Below are positions 54,957 to 64,000 of a DNA stretch of 64,000 nucleotides, in pieces (the stretch's first letter is position 1; each line of letters opens with the position of its first letter). Position numbers and translations under genes: made by a program. Origin of the DNA: Microcystis panniformis FACHB-1757 (GTDB taxonomy: Bacteria > Cyanobacteriota > Cyanobacteriia > Cyanobacteriales > Microcystaceae); the NCBI RefSeq assembly GCF_001264245.1, contig NZ_CP011339.1, positions 3,472,001-3,536,000 of the forward strand, written 5' to 3'. Below the pieces are notes generated by a model. The model was given only the letters and a program-made list of their open reading frames with translations, was not told the origin of the DNA and searched no databases.

Positions 54957-55913
54957 ATGAGTAATTTTTTTATGATTGCTGGCTTTATTCTATCAGCTTA
55001 TGCAATCGTTGCCAACGATTCCCTACAGACTTTAGGGACTTTTTTAAGTGCCAATGAAGAACGTCCCTGGTGGATTTTATGGCTGTATTCCAGTATAATC
55101 TTAGCCTCAATTTTTATCGCTGGTTGGTACATTAATCAGGGAGATGTGGCTTATAATCGACTAGAAATGATTCCCTTCCCAGAAAATTTTACTTGGATTT
55201 ATATCGTTCCTCCCCTGGCAATTTTAATTCTCACCACTTGGGGAATACCTGTGAGTACAACCTTTTTGGTTTTAACAGTTTTTGCTCCCCAATCTCTAGA
55301 TGAAATGTTAGTTAAATCCGCTTGGGGTTATGCTATTGCTGTTATAGTGGGGTTAGTAATCTATCGAATTATTTATCGATTAGAAAACTTTTTCCTAGAA
55401 ACAGTTAATAAAGAACCTCAAAAAATCTGGGTAGTTTTACAGTGGTTATCCACCGGGTTTCTCTGGAGTCAATGGTTAATGCAAGATTTTGCAAATATTT
55501 TCGCCTATCTTCCCAGACAGTTAGCGGCAACATGGTTAGTTTTATCTCTAACAGTTATGCTACTCCTGCAAACCATCATTTTTATTAATCATGGTGGTCA
55601 AATCGAGAAAATTGTCACTAGCAAAACTAACGCCCATGATCCGCGTTCTGCAACAATTATTAACTTAATTTATGGCTTAATTTTACTCTTTTTTGTTGGC
55701 TATAATCATATTCCCATGAGTACCACTTGGGTATTTTTAGGTTTATTAGGAGGTCGAGAAATTTCTCTGACTTTAACCAGAGAAACCCCTAATTTAGCCG
55801 CCACGGGTAAATTGGTTTTAGGGGATGCCTTGAAAGCTTTTATCGGTATGATTGTTAGTGTTGCTATCGCTCTTGCTTTACCTCTAATCGCTCAAAAACT
55901 TAACTATCTATAG
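54957..55913 (+). CDS. PiT-like membrane protein
   Basis: 318 residues from ATG 54957 (a TTG 12 codons upstream also opens the frame). About eight to nine hydrophobic segments. The repeated motifs AYAIVANDSLQTLGTFLSAN and PVSTTFLVLTVF, then SATIINLIYG and MSTTWVFLGLLGG, resemble the GANDVANA and PxSTTH motifs of PiT-type phosphate transporters, but with substitutions at key positions. Substrate uncertain; phosphate is one possibility. Confidence 0.6.
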   Translation: MSNFFMIAGFILSAYAIVANDSLQTLGTFLSANEERPWWILWLYSSIILASIFIAGWYINQGDVAYNRLEMIPFPENFTWIYIVPPLAILILTTWGIPVSTTFLVLTVFAPQSLDEMLVKSAWGYAIAVIVGLVIYRIIYRLENFFLETVNKEPQKIWVVLQWLSTGFLWSQWLMQDFANIFAYLPRQLAATWLVLSLTVMLLLQTIIFINHGGQIEKIVTSKTNAHDPRSATIINLIYGLILLFFVGYNHIPMSTTWVFLGLLGGREISLTLTRETPNLAATGKLVLGDALKAFIGMIVSVAIALALPLIAQKLNYL

Positions 55914-56058
55914 GAAATTATAAATTATAAATTATGAATTATAAATTATAAATTATGAATTATGAATTATGAATTGGGAAGCTTTTTTTAGTAATCAGTA
56001 ATCAGTAAACAGTTAACCGAAAACTGATAACTGATAACTGATAACTGATAACTGATAT
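55914..56058. repeat. ATAAATT/ATGAATT and ATAACTG repeats
   Basis: Heptamer blocks in the spacer between convergent genes (TAAATTA/TATGAAT units to 55975, then ATAACTG units to 56056). Confidence 0.8.
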
Positions 56059-56104
56059 TAGTGGTTGTACCGCATAAGATTAAGAAAAGGTCTATTGTCA
56101 AAAC

Positions 56105-57046
56105 TTAAGAATAACAAGATTGGGGAGATAGGCGATCGATTGACGACCCGGAGTGATAAAGTTTTCTATTACTGATAATCTCGAAATTATCGTTCAACCA
56201 GATTAAAGATGCTTCTGTGACTAGACCTTCTTCAAGAGTGACTAGGGAAAAATTGCGAGATTTACCCCTATCAGAGTGGAGAATGCGAGGGACACTAGCA
56301 GCATTCAGATAAACAGTTCCCATCTCGGAAGTGACCACGGGATTGCGTAAACGGGAAGTAGTATGACGGAGACGGTGGTGCATATGACCGAAACTGACGA
56401 GAGGAACCTGTTTTCCTAATAGCTGTGCTTGTTCGATGGCCGCTGCTAAATCTGGGTCCCCGTGGTCCCCTCCCAAGGGTTGCCAATCGCGACCACAGAT
56501 AGCTTCCGCTTCCTTTCCCAGTCCGGCTGGACCATTGTGACCTAAAAAAATCAGGTTATTATAGGCAGTATCTTGAATATTAGCGATAATTTTGGCAGTA
56601 GATTCGGCAAAACTGCTGATATTATAGCGTTCTTGAAAAAATTCTCCATTTTTCCACTCGGAACCTCCCCAAGTAAAGGGACGACCCCCAACAATCGAAA
56701 GCTGTAAACTGGGCAGGTCTAGTTTTGAGTAACCCACATGAGCAACCCCTAATAATTCTAACTGGGCGGTGACACGATCTTCTTGATTGCGATCGTAGGG
56801 ACATTTTTTTCGTCCCCAGGAGGTGGCACTATACCAAGCGTCATGATTACCGAGAATAACGGCTTTTGGTAAGGACAAACTAGCAATCCGGCCGACAATT
56901 TCTAGGGATTCATTGCCAAAATCCCCCACAAATAGGGCTAAATCCACTTGTAAAGCTTCTAGAGCTAAATTATCTTCTATTTCCCATTGGTCGTGAACGT
57001 CACCGATGACGGCGATTTTATAGGTGCGAGGGAAAGAACTTACCAT
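56105..57046 (-). CDS. metallophosphoesterase (TIGR04168-like)
   Basis: 313-residue calcineurin-like phosphoesterase. Metal motifs in order: GDVHDQW (residue ~15), GDFGNES (~41), GNHDAWY (~66), GHNGPAGLG (~170), SFGHMHHRL (~220). Conserved type in cyanobacteria and plastids. Substrate unknown. Confidence 0.88.
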   Translation of the reverse strand: MVSSFPRTYKIAVIGDVHDQWEIEDNLALEALQVDLALFVGDFGNESLEIVGRIASLSLPKAVILGNHDAWYSATSWGRKKCPYDRNQEDRVTAQLELLGVAHVGYSKLDLPSLQLSIVGGRPFTWGGSEWKNGEFFQERYNISSFAESTAKIIANIQDTAYNNLIFLGHNGPAGLGKEAEAICGRDWQPLGGDHGDPDLAAAIEQAQLLGKQVPLVSFGHMHHRLRHTTSRLRNPVVTSEMGTVYLNAASVPRILHSDRGKSRNFSLVTLEEGLVTEASLIWLNDNFEIISNRKLYHSGSSIDRLSPQSCYS

Positions 57047-57085
57047 TACCAGTTATCAACTATCATTTACCAATAATGATCATAA

Positions 57086-57316
57086 CTAGGATTGGCTGAA
57101 AAAGTACGGGCGAAGCATTCGGTTAGAAAATCTCCGGTTTCAGCGATAGGTTATTGCCCGAATGCTTCGCCCCTACAGGACGCGGGCCGATGAAGACGCA
57201 AGGTTTTGAACCACGATTCTCTCAAAATCTTGCATCTGTGGGAGCGAAACAGAACCCTAAAACCCTTACCTCGTCTATATTTCACATTTATTCAGCAAAC
57301 CCTAACTAGGATTGGT
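57086..57316. repeat. MITE-like element with long flanking duplication
   Basis: A block carrying a CGGGCGAAGCATTCGG palindrome arm (57108-57123) and its complement (57156-57172), flanked by the 13-base direct repeat TAACTAGGATTGG (57083-57095 and 57303-57315). Starts CTGAAAAAGT and ends in TTCAGCAAACCC. Non-coding. Confidence 0.6.
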
Positions 57317-57451
57317 AGTCGAAAACCGTGGGCAAGAAAGAGAGATTTTTTCTCAAATTACCAATGAAAAGGTAAAGATTTAAAACAAAGTTATCCACAG
57401 TCATCGGTTTGTTTGTAAATTTAGATACAGAATTATCAGGGTGATCTGTGT

Positions 57452-57649
57452 ATGTCCTTACTACAATCTCGCACTACTGCTGTTGTTACCTGTCCCCAAG
57501 CAAATACATGGGTACGACTAAGAATGCTTCCCTCTCCATACAGCTTTGATGAAGCGCTACTACTCTGTGAACAGGATCAGGGCCGTTGGGTGGCATGGAT
57601 CCCCGATTTTGGCGAAATTATCTTGATTGAAGGACAATTTGAGGCATAA
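57452..57649 (+). CDS. small conserved protein, unknown
   Basis: 65 residues, ATG preceded by a fair ribosome-binding region (GGGTGA). Contains LRMLPSPYSFDEALLLCEQDQGRWVAWIPDFGEIIL. No signal or membrane segment. It looks like a small cyanobacterial conserved protein. It ends 2 bases before the stop of the convergent cysteine desulfurase gene. Confidence 0.6.
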   Translation: MSLLQSRTTAVVTCPQANTWVRLRMLPSPYSFDEALLLCEQDQGRWVAWIPDFGEIILIEGQFEA

Positions 57650-57650
57650 A

Positions 57651-58817
57651 CTAACTCTTGCTTACAATTAAAGCAGATAAACAGCGATCGATCACTTGTT
57701 TTAATACTAGAGCAGTCCAATCAATATCGGCTGCGCTGGTGTCCCTTCCCAGGGTTAAACGAATTCCCGCTAATGCTTCTCGATCGCTGTAGCCCATAGC
57801 TTTTAAAATTGGACTGGGGGAAAGTTTGCCACTATGACAGGCGGCTCCAGAACTAATACCGATTCCTGCTAAATTAAGCTGACGAACTAGCTGTTTTCCC
57901 GTGATGTGACTGTTATCGTCTGGACGGACAATAAAGCTGACGTGGTGGGGTAAACGATAGAATCGGTCTCCCGTGGGTAGCAGATAAGGATAATCAGCTA
58001 AGAGGTCAAATAATCGATCTCGCAAGGCCATTAAACGCATTTTTTCGCTAATTAAGTCTTTTTGGGCTAATTCGGCCGCTAAACCAAAAGATGCGATCGC
58101 TGGCACAGATTGGGTTCCCGATCGCAGACCTTTTTCCTGACCACCGCCCCGCAGTAATGGTAAAATATCGACACCCGCTCTGATGTATAAAGCTCCCGAT
58201 CCTTGCATTCCATAAATTTTATGGCTAGAAAGAGATAATAAATCTACGGGCAGTTTCCGCACATCAATATCGCATCTTGCCGCCACCTGCACCGCATCGG
58301 TGTGAAAAAGAACACCCCTTTCTCTGGCAATGCTGCCCAATTCTTCAATCGGTTGTAGGGTTCCCACCTCACTTTGTCCGTAAATAATGGAAATTAAGAC
58401 CGTATCGCTTTGAATTGCGGCTTTTAGGTCTAAAGGATTCACCCTACCTTGACGATTGACGGGAAGACGAGTAATTTGCCAACCTTGCTGCTCTAATTGT
58501 TTACAGGGTTCAGCGATCGCCGAATGTTCCACACTAGAAATAATTATATGACGGGGGCGGTTATACTGTTGAGCAACCCCGATAATCGCTAAATTATCGG
58601 CTTCTGTGCCGCCAGAAGTGAAGATAATCTGGTCTGGATTGGCATTAATTAACCCTGCTACCTGTTCTCTAGCCATTTCGATGACTGTCGCCGTATCCTG
58701 TCCCCAACTGTGTAAACTGGAGGGATTACCCCAATGATGCCGCAGAATAGTGGCAACCCGATCGATTACTTGGGGATGAGTGGGGGTAGTGGCACTATAG
58801 TCAAGATAAATTTGCAT
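57651..58817 (-). CDS. cysteine desulfurase (IscS/NifS type)
   Basis: 388-residue PLP enzyme supplying sulfur for Fe-S clusters and tRNA thiolation. The PLP lysine is in LSSHKIYGMQGSGALYI near residue 205 and the active cysteine in SSGAACHSGKLSPSPILKAMG near residue 327. Begins MQIYLDYSATTPTHP. Confidence 0.95.
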   Translation of the reverse strand: MQIYLDYSATTPTHPQVIDRVATILRHHWGNPSSLHSWGQDTATVIEMAREQVAGLINANPDQIIFTSGGTEADNLAIIGVAQQYNRPRHIIISSVEHSAIAEPCKQLEQQGWQITRLPVNRQGRVNPLDLKAAIQSDTVLISIIYGQSEVGTLQPIEELGSIARERGVLFHTDAVQVAARCDIDVRKLPVDLLSLSSHKIYGMQGSGALYIRAGVDILPLLRGGGQEKGLRSGTQSVPAIASFGLAAELAQKDLISEKMRLMALRDRLFDLLADYPYLLPTGDRFYRLPHHVSFIVRPDDNSHITGKQLVRQLNLAGIGISSGAACHSGKLSPSPILKAMGYSDREALAGIRLTLGRDTSAADIDWTALVLKQVIDRCLSALIVSKS

Positions 58818-59490
58818 TATTTTACAATCTGAGAAATGAGAGCCAAGGACAAGCAGCTATTTTCAGTTTAGCGGCTTAGGTTTAACACTCGATCGATTGT
58901 CGGGGCAGTTAAATCTTCCCCTGTCAAAAAACAGAGATGCCGGTTAAAGCATCCCCACAGAGTCGATTTTACCTCTCTTGTGTCAATCTCGGCAGCAGAC
59001 CAGCAAAAGTCATCCCAAAGACAGAGCAAATATCGTCAACAATCAAAGTCATAAAACCGTTCTAAAAGCCTAGTAAACCCGAAAGATAGTCAGGAACGGG
59101 GAAACTTTGAGCCATCTTAAAATGAAATGAAAACAGATAAAACGCTGTAGAATAATTGAAGGTTATTTAAGAGATTTTTTCGGCTCTTTCCTGAATCCCA
59201 GACAGCCAGTTTTTGATCAGAGTCTGGGATAGGTGCGACAGTAAGGATTAAAAGTATCGTGATCAAGACAAACGATCAAATAGGCACAGATGACTAACTC
59301 CCACTATTGACAATATCCCTAAGCATCTAATCAAGGGGAAACATCGATCGATAATAATATGCTTTTGCCCTTGGCAAGTTCCAAAGCATAACAGAGATTG
59401 TCTCAAGCTGGTCCCGTTGCTAATACTTGCGGCGATTTTTCAGTAATCGGTAAAGATTAACCGGTAATCAGTCAACGGCAAACTCAAATC

Positions 59491-59532
59491 TGATCCTAAA
59501 TCCGTTGAGTATAGGCTAGTTATCAGGATAGG
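59491..59532. repeat. dispersed ~40-bp repeat (copy 4)
   Basis: Contains CCTAAATCCGTTGAGTATAGGCTAG followed by TTATCAGGATAGG. Same family as at 31-70 and 12220-12260. Confidence 0.6.
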
Positions 59533-59693
59533 CAAGAGGCAAGGGGCAAGAGGCAAAAGGAGGAATAGATAATCAGTCTTTAATAACTGGATTTAGTATG
59601 ATAACTGATTCAAGATAGCTAAAAAAAACCCATCGCTCTACCATGCGTTTCAGACAAATTTTTATGCTCTTATTACATGACTGACAATATTTT

Positions 59694-59734
59694 GTAACAA
59701 TCTATACTATCTTTCCCGTTGAAGACTGTAAATT
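59694..59734 (+). promoter_or_regulatory. NtcA-activated promoter of nrtA
   Basis: A perfect GTA-N8-TAC site (59694-59707) followed 21 bases later by TAAATT (59729-59734), which fits the TAN3T -10 box. This is the class II NtcA promoter layout. The nrtA start is 312 bases downstream, so the leader is long. Confidence 0.75.
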
Positions 59735-60045
59735 TAAGTTAATTGCTTCGGTGATAACCCTGAAATAAAGTGATCTTTCTAGCCCAGATGACTAAAAACC
59801 GCCCCTATCTATCGACTCCTCAAAACTGTTATGCTTCTAGAAAAAATCTCTTAGACAAAAACTACTGCTAAATCTCCCCAGATGGAGAAGCAAAAGCGAT
59901 CGAGAGATAAAAATAGTTAAAGCCTCCTTACTGAATCAACAGTTACTTGCAAGAAATCTTCTCGGTTATCACCGCGGGGGAAATAATGAGAATTTTTCAC
60001 CGTTTCATCACCTTTGTTTAGTTTCTAATCACGATTTTTTAGTCC

Positions 60046-61368
60046 ATGAGTAAACTTTCCAGACGTAGATTTATCTTCACTGCCGGGGCAACTGCCGTAG
60101 GAACAGCAATTCTCCACGGTTGCGCCACTCCCAATAATACCGCGACCAGTCCCTCCCCGGCCGGCAGTCCTGCCGCTTCCCCCGTTGTCAGTGGAGAAAC
60201 CCCCGAAGTCACCACCGCTAAACTAGGTTTTATTGCCCTCACCGACGCTGCCCCCTTAATTATCGCCAAAGAAAAAGGTTTATTCGCTAAACACGGGATG
60301 CCCGATGTACAGGTGATGAAACAAGCCTCTTGGGCTGCAACCCGGGATAACCTCGAATTAGGTTCGGCGGGTAACGGTATCGACGGGGCGCATATTTTAT
60401 CCCCCATGCCCTACCTAATGACCTTGGGCAAAATCACCAAACAGCCAGTACCGATGTATATTCTGGCGCGTTTGAATACCAATGGTCAAGCGATTTCTGT
60501 GGCTAACGAATACATGGATCTAAAGGTTGCCCTCGATAGCGGTGTACTGAAAGAATCCTTCGCTAAAGCTAAATCTGCGGGCAAAGAAGTTAAAGCCGCC
60601 GTCACTTTCCCCGGTGGTACTCACGATCTCTGGATGCGCTATTGGTTAGCCGCCGGCGGCATCGATCCGAATAAAGATCTATCCCTAATTGTTGTTCCTC
60701 CGGCACAAATGGTGGCTAACATGAAAGTCGGCACGATGCAAGCTTTCTGTGTGGGGGAACCTTGGAACGCCCAATTGGTTAACAAAAAACTCGGTTATTC
60801 GGCCCTGATTACCGGGGAACTTTGGAAAGATCACCCCGAAAAAGCCCTAACTATGCGCGCCGATTGGGTGGATAAAAATCCCAAAGCGGCAAAAGCTTTA
60901 ACCATGGCTGTTTTGGAAGCGCAGCAATGGTGCAATGATCCCGCTAATGTTAAGGAAATGTGCGAGATTATTTCAGGACGGGAATGGCTGAAAATTGACC
61001 CCGCCGATATCTTGGGAAGAATGCAGGGTAATATCGATTTCGGTGATGGTCGCAAAATCGAAAATAGCCCCGTAGCCATGAAATTCTGGGCTGATAACGC
61101 TTCCTATCCCTACAAGAGTCATGATACTTGGTTTGTGACTGAAGACATCCGTTGGGGCTATATTCCCGCCGATACGGACATCAAAGCTTTAGTTGATAAG
61201 GTTAACCGGGAAGATATCTGGAGAGAAGCCGCCACAGCCCTCAATGTTCCGGCTGATCAAATTCCCACCTCTACCTCTCGCGGTGTGGAAACTTTCTTTG
61301 ATGGTGTTACTTTTGACCCTGAAAATCCCACCGCTTATCTGAAATCTCTCAAGATTAAAAAGGTTTAA
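60046..61368 (+). CDS. nrtA: nitrate-binding protein NrtA
   Basis: 440-residue Tat-exported lipoprotein that captures nitrate/nitrite for the ABC importer. The twin-arginine RRRF is at residues 6-9 and the lipobox LHGC gives Cys26. A low-complexity linker (residues 28-58) is followed by the NrtA/CmpA core KLGFIALTDAAPLIIAKEKGLF and WVDKNPKAAKALTMAVLEA. First gene of nrtABC. CmpA (bicarbonate) is the alternative, but the NtcA promoter and the partner genes favour nitrate. Confidence 0.9.
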   Translation: MSKLSRRRFIFTAGATAVGTAILHGCATPNNTATSPSPAGSPAASPVVSGETPEVTTAKLGFIALTDAAPLIIAKEKGLFAKHGMPDVQVMKQASWAATRDNLELGSAGNGIDGAHILSPMPYLMTLGKITKQPVPMYILARLNTNGQAISVANEYMDLKVALDSGVLKESFAKAKSAGKEVKAAVTFPGGTHDLWMRYWLAAGGIDPNKDLSLIVVPPAQMVANMKVGTMQAFCVGEPWNAQLVNKKLGYSALITGELWKDHPEKALTMRADWVDKNPKAAKALTMAVLEAQQWCNDPANVKEMCEIISGREWLKIDPADILGRMQGNIDFGDGRKIENSPVAMKFWADNASYPYKSHDTWFVTEDIRWGYIPADTDIKALVDKVNREDIWREAATALNVPADQIPTSTSRGVETFFDGVTFDPENPTAYLKSLKIKKV

Positions 61369-61502
61369 ATCAGTGTTCAGTGATCAGTAATCAGTTAAAG
61401 ATGATTTTCTGATAGCTGATAACTGAACCACTGATAACTGAACCACTGAACCACTGACAACTCAACCACTGATAACTGATAACTGATAACTGATAACTGA
61501 TT
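61369..61502. repeat. heptamer repeats in the nrtA-nrtB gap
   Basis: ACCACTGATAACTGA-type units and ATAACTG heptamers fill the gap within the operon. They do not look like a terminator. Confidence 0.75.
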
Positions 61503-62330
61503 ATGGCTGTTTCTATTTCTCGTCGTTCTCAAGGTCAGAAATGGGTAAAAGACCTGAAAAAAAAATTATCCAAACTAGCAACTTCGGCGATTGCTTTATT
61601 AATTTTCCTTCTCCTCTGGCAAATTCTCTGTTTTAGTCCCGATGCTCCCCTTCCTAGTCCCACCAAAGTGGTTAGCGAGACCTGGGAATTAATTATTAAT
61701 CCCTTCTTCAATAATGGTGGCACGGATGTGGGGTTATTCTGGCAAATTTTAGCTAGTTTACAACGGGTGGCCGTCGGTTTCACCCTTGCCGCTATTGTTG
61801 GCATCGCTGCGGGTATTTTAATCGGTAGTAGCGCCCTAATTTATGATGCGATCGATCCGATTTTCCAAATCCTGCGTACCGTTCCCCCCCTAGCTTGGCT
61901 ACCCATCTCCCTAGCGGCTTTTCGTAATAACGAACCTAGTGCCATATTTGTAATTTTTATTACAGCAATTTGGCCAATTATTATTAACACGGCCGTGGGA
62001 GTACAGCAGGTTCCCCAAGACTATAAAAACGTCTCTAGAGTGTTGAAATTATCCAAAGTTGAATACTTTTTCAATATTCTTTTTCCCGCCACCGTTCCCT
62101 ACGTTTTCACCGGATTAAGAATCGGTATCGGTTTATCTTGGTTGGCGATTGTAGCGGCAGAAATGCTGATCGGTGGCGTGGGAATTGGCTTCTTTATCTG
62201 GGATGCTTGGAATAGTTCCATGATCAGTGAAATTATCCTCGCCCTGATTTATGTGGGTATTGTTGGTTTCTTACTCGATCGCCTCATGGCCTACATCGCT
62301 AAATTAGTTGTACCCGAAGAAAATAAATAG
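61503..62330 (+). CDS. nrtB: nitrate ABC transporter permease NrtB
   Basis: 275 residues, six predicted membrane segments. The ABC docking loop region RVLKLSKVEYFFNILFPATVPYVFTGLRIGIGLSW is present. Follows nrtA and precedes nrtC. Confidence 0.93.
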   Translation: MAVSISRRSQGQKWVKDLKKKLSKLATSAIALLIFLLLWQILCFSPDAPLPSPTKVVSETWELIINPFFNNGGTDVGLFWQILASLQRVAVGFTLAAIVGIAAGILIGSSALIYDAIDPIFQILRTVPPLAWLPISLAAFRNNEPSAIFVIFITAIWPIIINTAVGVQQVPQDYKNVSRVLKLSKVEYFFNILFPATVPYVFTGLRIGIGLSWLAIVAAEMLIGGVGIGFFIWDAWNSSMISEIILALIYVGIVGFLLDRLMAYIAKLVVPEENK

Positions 62331-62665
62331 GGTTTGCGGCAAAAAGTTTTTCGGTGGGGGCAGGGTGTGGGGTGTGGGGAGCTTTTGGTTCTTCGTTACT
62401 TGGTATGATTCGATATGGGGGCATAAATCGACTAAATCCTTATCTGGTAAGAGATTTAATTGATTAGTTCGCTCTAGATCAAAAACAATTGACAAAAATG
62501 GCCAAATGCTTTTCTACATAAGGGTTCCATCCCTTATATCCCCCGTCCATTGCATAACACAAACCGAAGAGCCGAGCTTTTTAAGTAAACAGTAAACAGT
62601 AAACTAAAAACTCACATCTGATAACTGACAACTGATAACTGATAACTGATAACTGATAACTGAAA
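62331..62665. other. nrtB-nrtC spacer with heptamer repeats
   Basis: 335 bases. The 3' part (62580-62664) is AGTAAACAGT and ATAACTG units running right up to the nrtC start codon, which therefore has only a weak ribosome-binding site. Confidence 0.65.
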
Positions 62666-64000
62666 ATGTCTGCATTTATTGAAGTCGATCACATTGATAA
62701 GGTTTTCCCTCTGCCCGATGGCCGTCAATATATCGCCCTAAAAAATATCGATCTCAGCGTTACTCAAGGGGAATTTATCTCTTTAATCGGTCATTCCGGT
62801 TGCGGGAAATCCACCCTCTTAAATATGGTCGCTGGACTCGATCGCCCGACGGTGGGAGGGGTGATTTTAGAGGGAAAAGAAATTAAAGGTCCCGGTCCCG
62901 ATCGCATGGTGGTCTTCCAGAATTATTCTCTGCTGCCTTGGTTAACCGTCCGAGAAAATATCGCCCTAGGAGTTAACCGCGTGCTGCGTCATCTACCGGC
63001 TGCTGAACGCAAAAGTGTCATCGAACATAGTATCGATATGGTACACCTGCGCCATGCGGCCAACAAACGACCGGGAGAATTATCGGGAGGCATGAAACAA
63101 AGGGTAGCGATCGCCCGCGCTCTAGCCCTACGGCCGAAAGTCCTGCTACTCGATGAACCCTTTGGGGCGCTGGATGCGTTAACCAGAGGCAATTTACAGG
63201 AACGTTTGATGGAAATCGTCGAAGAAAGCCACGTTACCTGTATCATGGTCACGCACGATGTGGATGAGGCCCTATTACTATCCGATCGAGTGGTGATGTT
63301 AACCACCGGTCCGGAGGCCCATATCGGTCAGATTCTCGATGTTCCCATTCCCCGGCCCCGGCATCGTTTAGAAGTAGTTAACCATCCCAGTTACTACTCC
63401 CTCCGTAACGAGATCGTTTATTTCCTCAACCAACAGAAGCGATCGAAGAAAGTCGGTCAACCCACCGGACCGGTGACAGTGATCGGTCAAGCTACCAGAC
63501 TGAAAACCAATCCCACCATCGGTTTTATCCCCCTCACCGATTGCGCTCCGATTATTATCGCCAAAGAGAAAGGTTTCTTCGCCGAGGAAGGATTAGAGGA
63601 TGTTATCCTGCAACGAGAACCCAACTGGAAAGCACTCGCCCAAGGGGTGGCCACCGGTCGTCTCGATGCGGCCCAGATGGTGGCGGGAATGCCCCTCAGC
63701 ATGACCATTGGCGCTGGCAATAAGCCCTCTGTCCCCGTCATTAGCGCTTTGGTACTCAGTCGCAACGGTAACGCCATCACCCTCAGCAATAAATACAGGG
63801 AATTGGGGGTAGAAAAACTGGAGGACTTAAAGGATGCCCTCCAGCAAAGTCCCGATAAAATCGCCACTTTCGGCATGGTTCACCCCGCTTCCATGCACAA
63901 TCTGCTGTTACGCTACTGGTTAGCTAGTGGCGGCATCGATCCCGATAGTGATGTGAATTTAGCCGTAATTCCGCCGCCTCAGATGGTTTCCCTGCTAAAA
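62666..64000 (+). CDS. nrtC: nitrate transporter ATPase NrtC (5' part)
   Basis: At least 445 codons, open at the window end. The ATPase half has Walker A GHSGCGKST (residues 42-50), ELSGGMKQRVAIARAL near 137, Walker B LLLDEPFGALD near 158 and MVTHDVDEA. From about residue 278 a second NrtA-like substrate-binding domain starts (TIGFIPLTDCAPIIIAKEKGFFAEEG), the unusual fusion typical of NrtC, where it senses nitrate or regulates uptake. The real stop lies outside the window. Confidence 0.92.
   Translation, partial: MSAFIEVDHIDKVFPLPDGRQYIALKNIDLSVTQGEFISLIGHSGCGKSTLLNMVAGLDRPTVGGVILEGKEIKGPGPDRMVVFQNYSLLPWLTVRENIALGVNRVLRHLPAAERKSVIEHSIDMVHLRHAANKRPGELSGGMKQRVAIARALALRPKVLLLDEPFGALDALTRGNLQERLMEIVEESHVTCIMVTHDVDEALLLSDRVVMLTTGPEAHIGQILDVPIPRPRHRLEVVNHPSYYSLRNEIVYFLNQQKRSKKVGQPTGPVTVIGQATRLKTNPTIGFIPLTDCAPIIIAKEKGFFAEEGLEDVILQREPNWKALAQGVATGRLDAAQMVAGMPLSMTIGAGNKPSVPVISALVLSRNGNAITLSNKYRELGVEKLEDLKDALQQSPDKIATFGMVHPASMHNLLLRYWLASGGIDPDSDVNLAVIPPPQMVSLLK

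Larger units (their letters stand above)
58818..60045. other. 1.2-kb non-coding region upstream of nrtA
   Basis: No convincing gene on either strand. Contains a dispersed repeat copy (59491-59532), short direct repeats (GGCAAGAGGC units to 59560), the NtcA-type promoter of nrtA at 59694-59734 and a 5' leader of about 300 bases. Confidence 0.6.

Noticed and set aside
60046..62330. CmpA/CmpB bicarbonate transporter
   Set aside because: Possible by homology, but the NtcA promoter favours nitrate; kept as an alternative only.

Overview
The window looks like chromosome of a bloom-forming unicellular cyanobacterium, most probably Microcystis aeruginosa or a close relative. Reasons: the gene set (SphX/PstS paralogues, NirA, NrtABC, RpaA, heme oxygenase for bilin synthesis, GUN4), scattered HIP1-like GCGATCGC words, and a very heavy load of small repeats, MITE-like elements, heptamer arrays and toxin-antitoxin fragments. 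The species name is an inference from style and gene content, not from a database match.

Layout. (1) 0.2-12.2 kb: phosphate island. Two complete Pst ABC transporters lie in tandem on the minus strand (pstS-pstC-pstA-pstB, and pstS-pstC-pstA-pstB-pstB), flanked on each side by a plus-strand SphX-like phosphate-binding lipoprotein. Pho-box-like octamers lie upstream of both pstS genes and a hairpin separates pstS from pstC in the first system. (2) 12.4-17.3 kb: ferredoxin-nitrite reductase, a LON-substrate-binding-domain protein, a Crp/Fnr regulator, an IS200/IS605-like remnant and a ROK kinase. (3) 17.7-29.9 kb: an IS4-family insertion sequence, then an AT-rich surface-glycan cluster (sulfotransferase, five glycosyltransferases counting the GT87-like membrane protein, a Wzx-type flippase, a UDP-galactopyranose-mutase-like flavoprotein) with a Uma2 protein and an orphan HicB inserted. 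(4) 30.2-34.5 kb: a GrrM-like radical SAM/SPASM maturase without a visible precursor gene, MltA, a CNNM/HlyC-type membrane protein. (5) 34.6-42.4 kb: an accessory junkyard after a tRNA-Met: tandem 124-bp repeats, nested MITEs, a gene broken by a MITE, two VapBC-like modules (one with a chimeric truncated toxin), a decayed kinase-GUN4 gene and its partial tandem copy, and a PIN-domain pair. (6) 42.6-44.8 kb: a type II restriction-modification cassette (Dam-type methylase, PD-(D/E)XK-like endonuclease, Cro-like controller) flanked by a 64-bp duplication of the end of transketolase. (7) 44.8-58.8 kb: core genes tkt, fabF, acpP, ho1, rpaA, gltD (frameshifted), an RbgA-like GTPase, a NUDIX hydrolase, a PiT-like membrane protein, a metallophosphoesterase and a cysteine desulfurase. 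(8) 59.7-64 kb: the nitrate transport operon nrtA-nrtB-nrtC, behind a perfect NtcA site; nrtC runs off the window.

How the genes work together: the island at the left gives redundant high-affinity phosphate uptake; nirA and nrtABC, lying 46 kb apart, belong to the same nitrate assimilation pathway, and gltD would feed the product into glutamate. The glycan cluster probably makes part of a sulfated extracellular polysaccharide. The most informative unusual signals are the restriction-modification insertion with long target duplication, the pair of 353-bp IS605-like remnants that resemble TnpB guide-RNA ends, the orphan GrrM maturase, a three-level nested MITE, and several genes visibly broken by small insertions or single-base changes.
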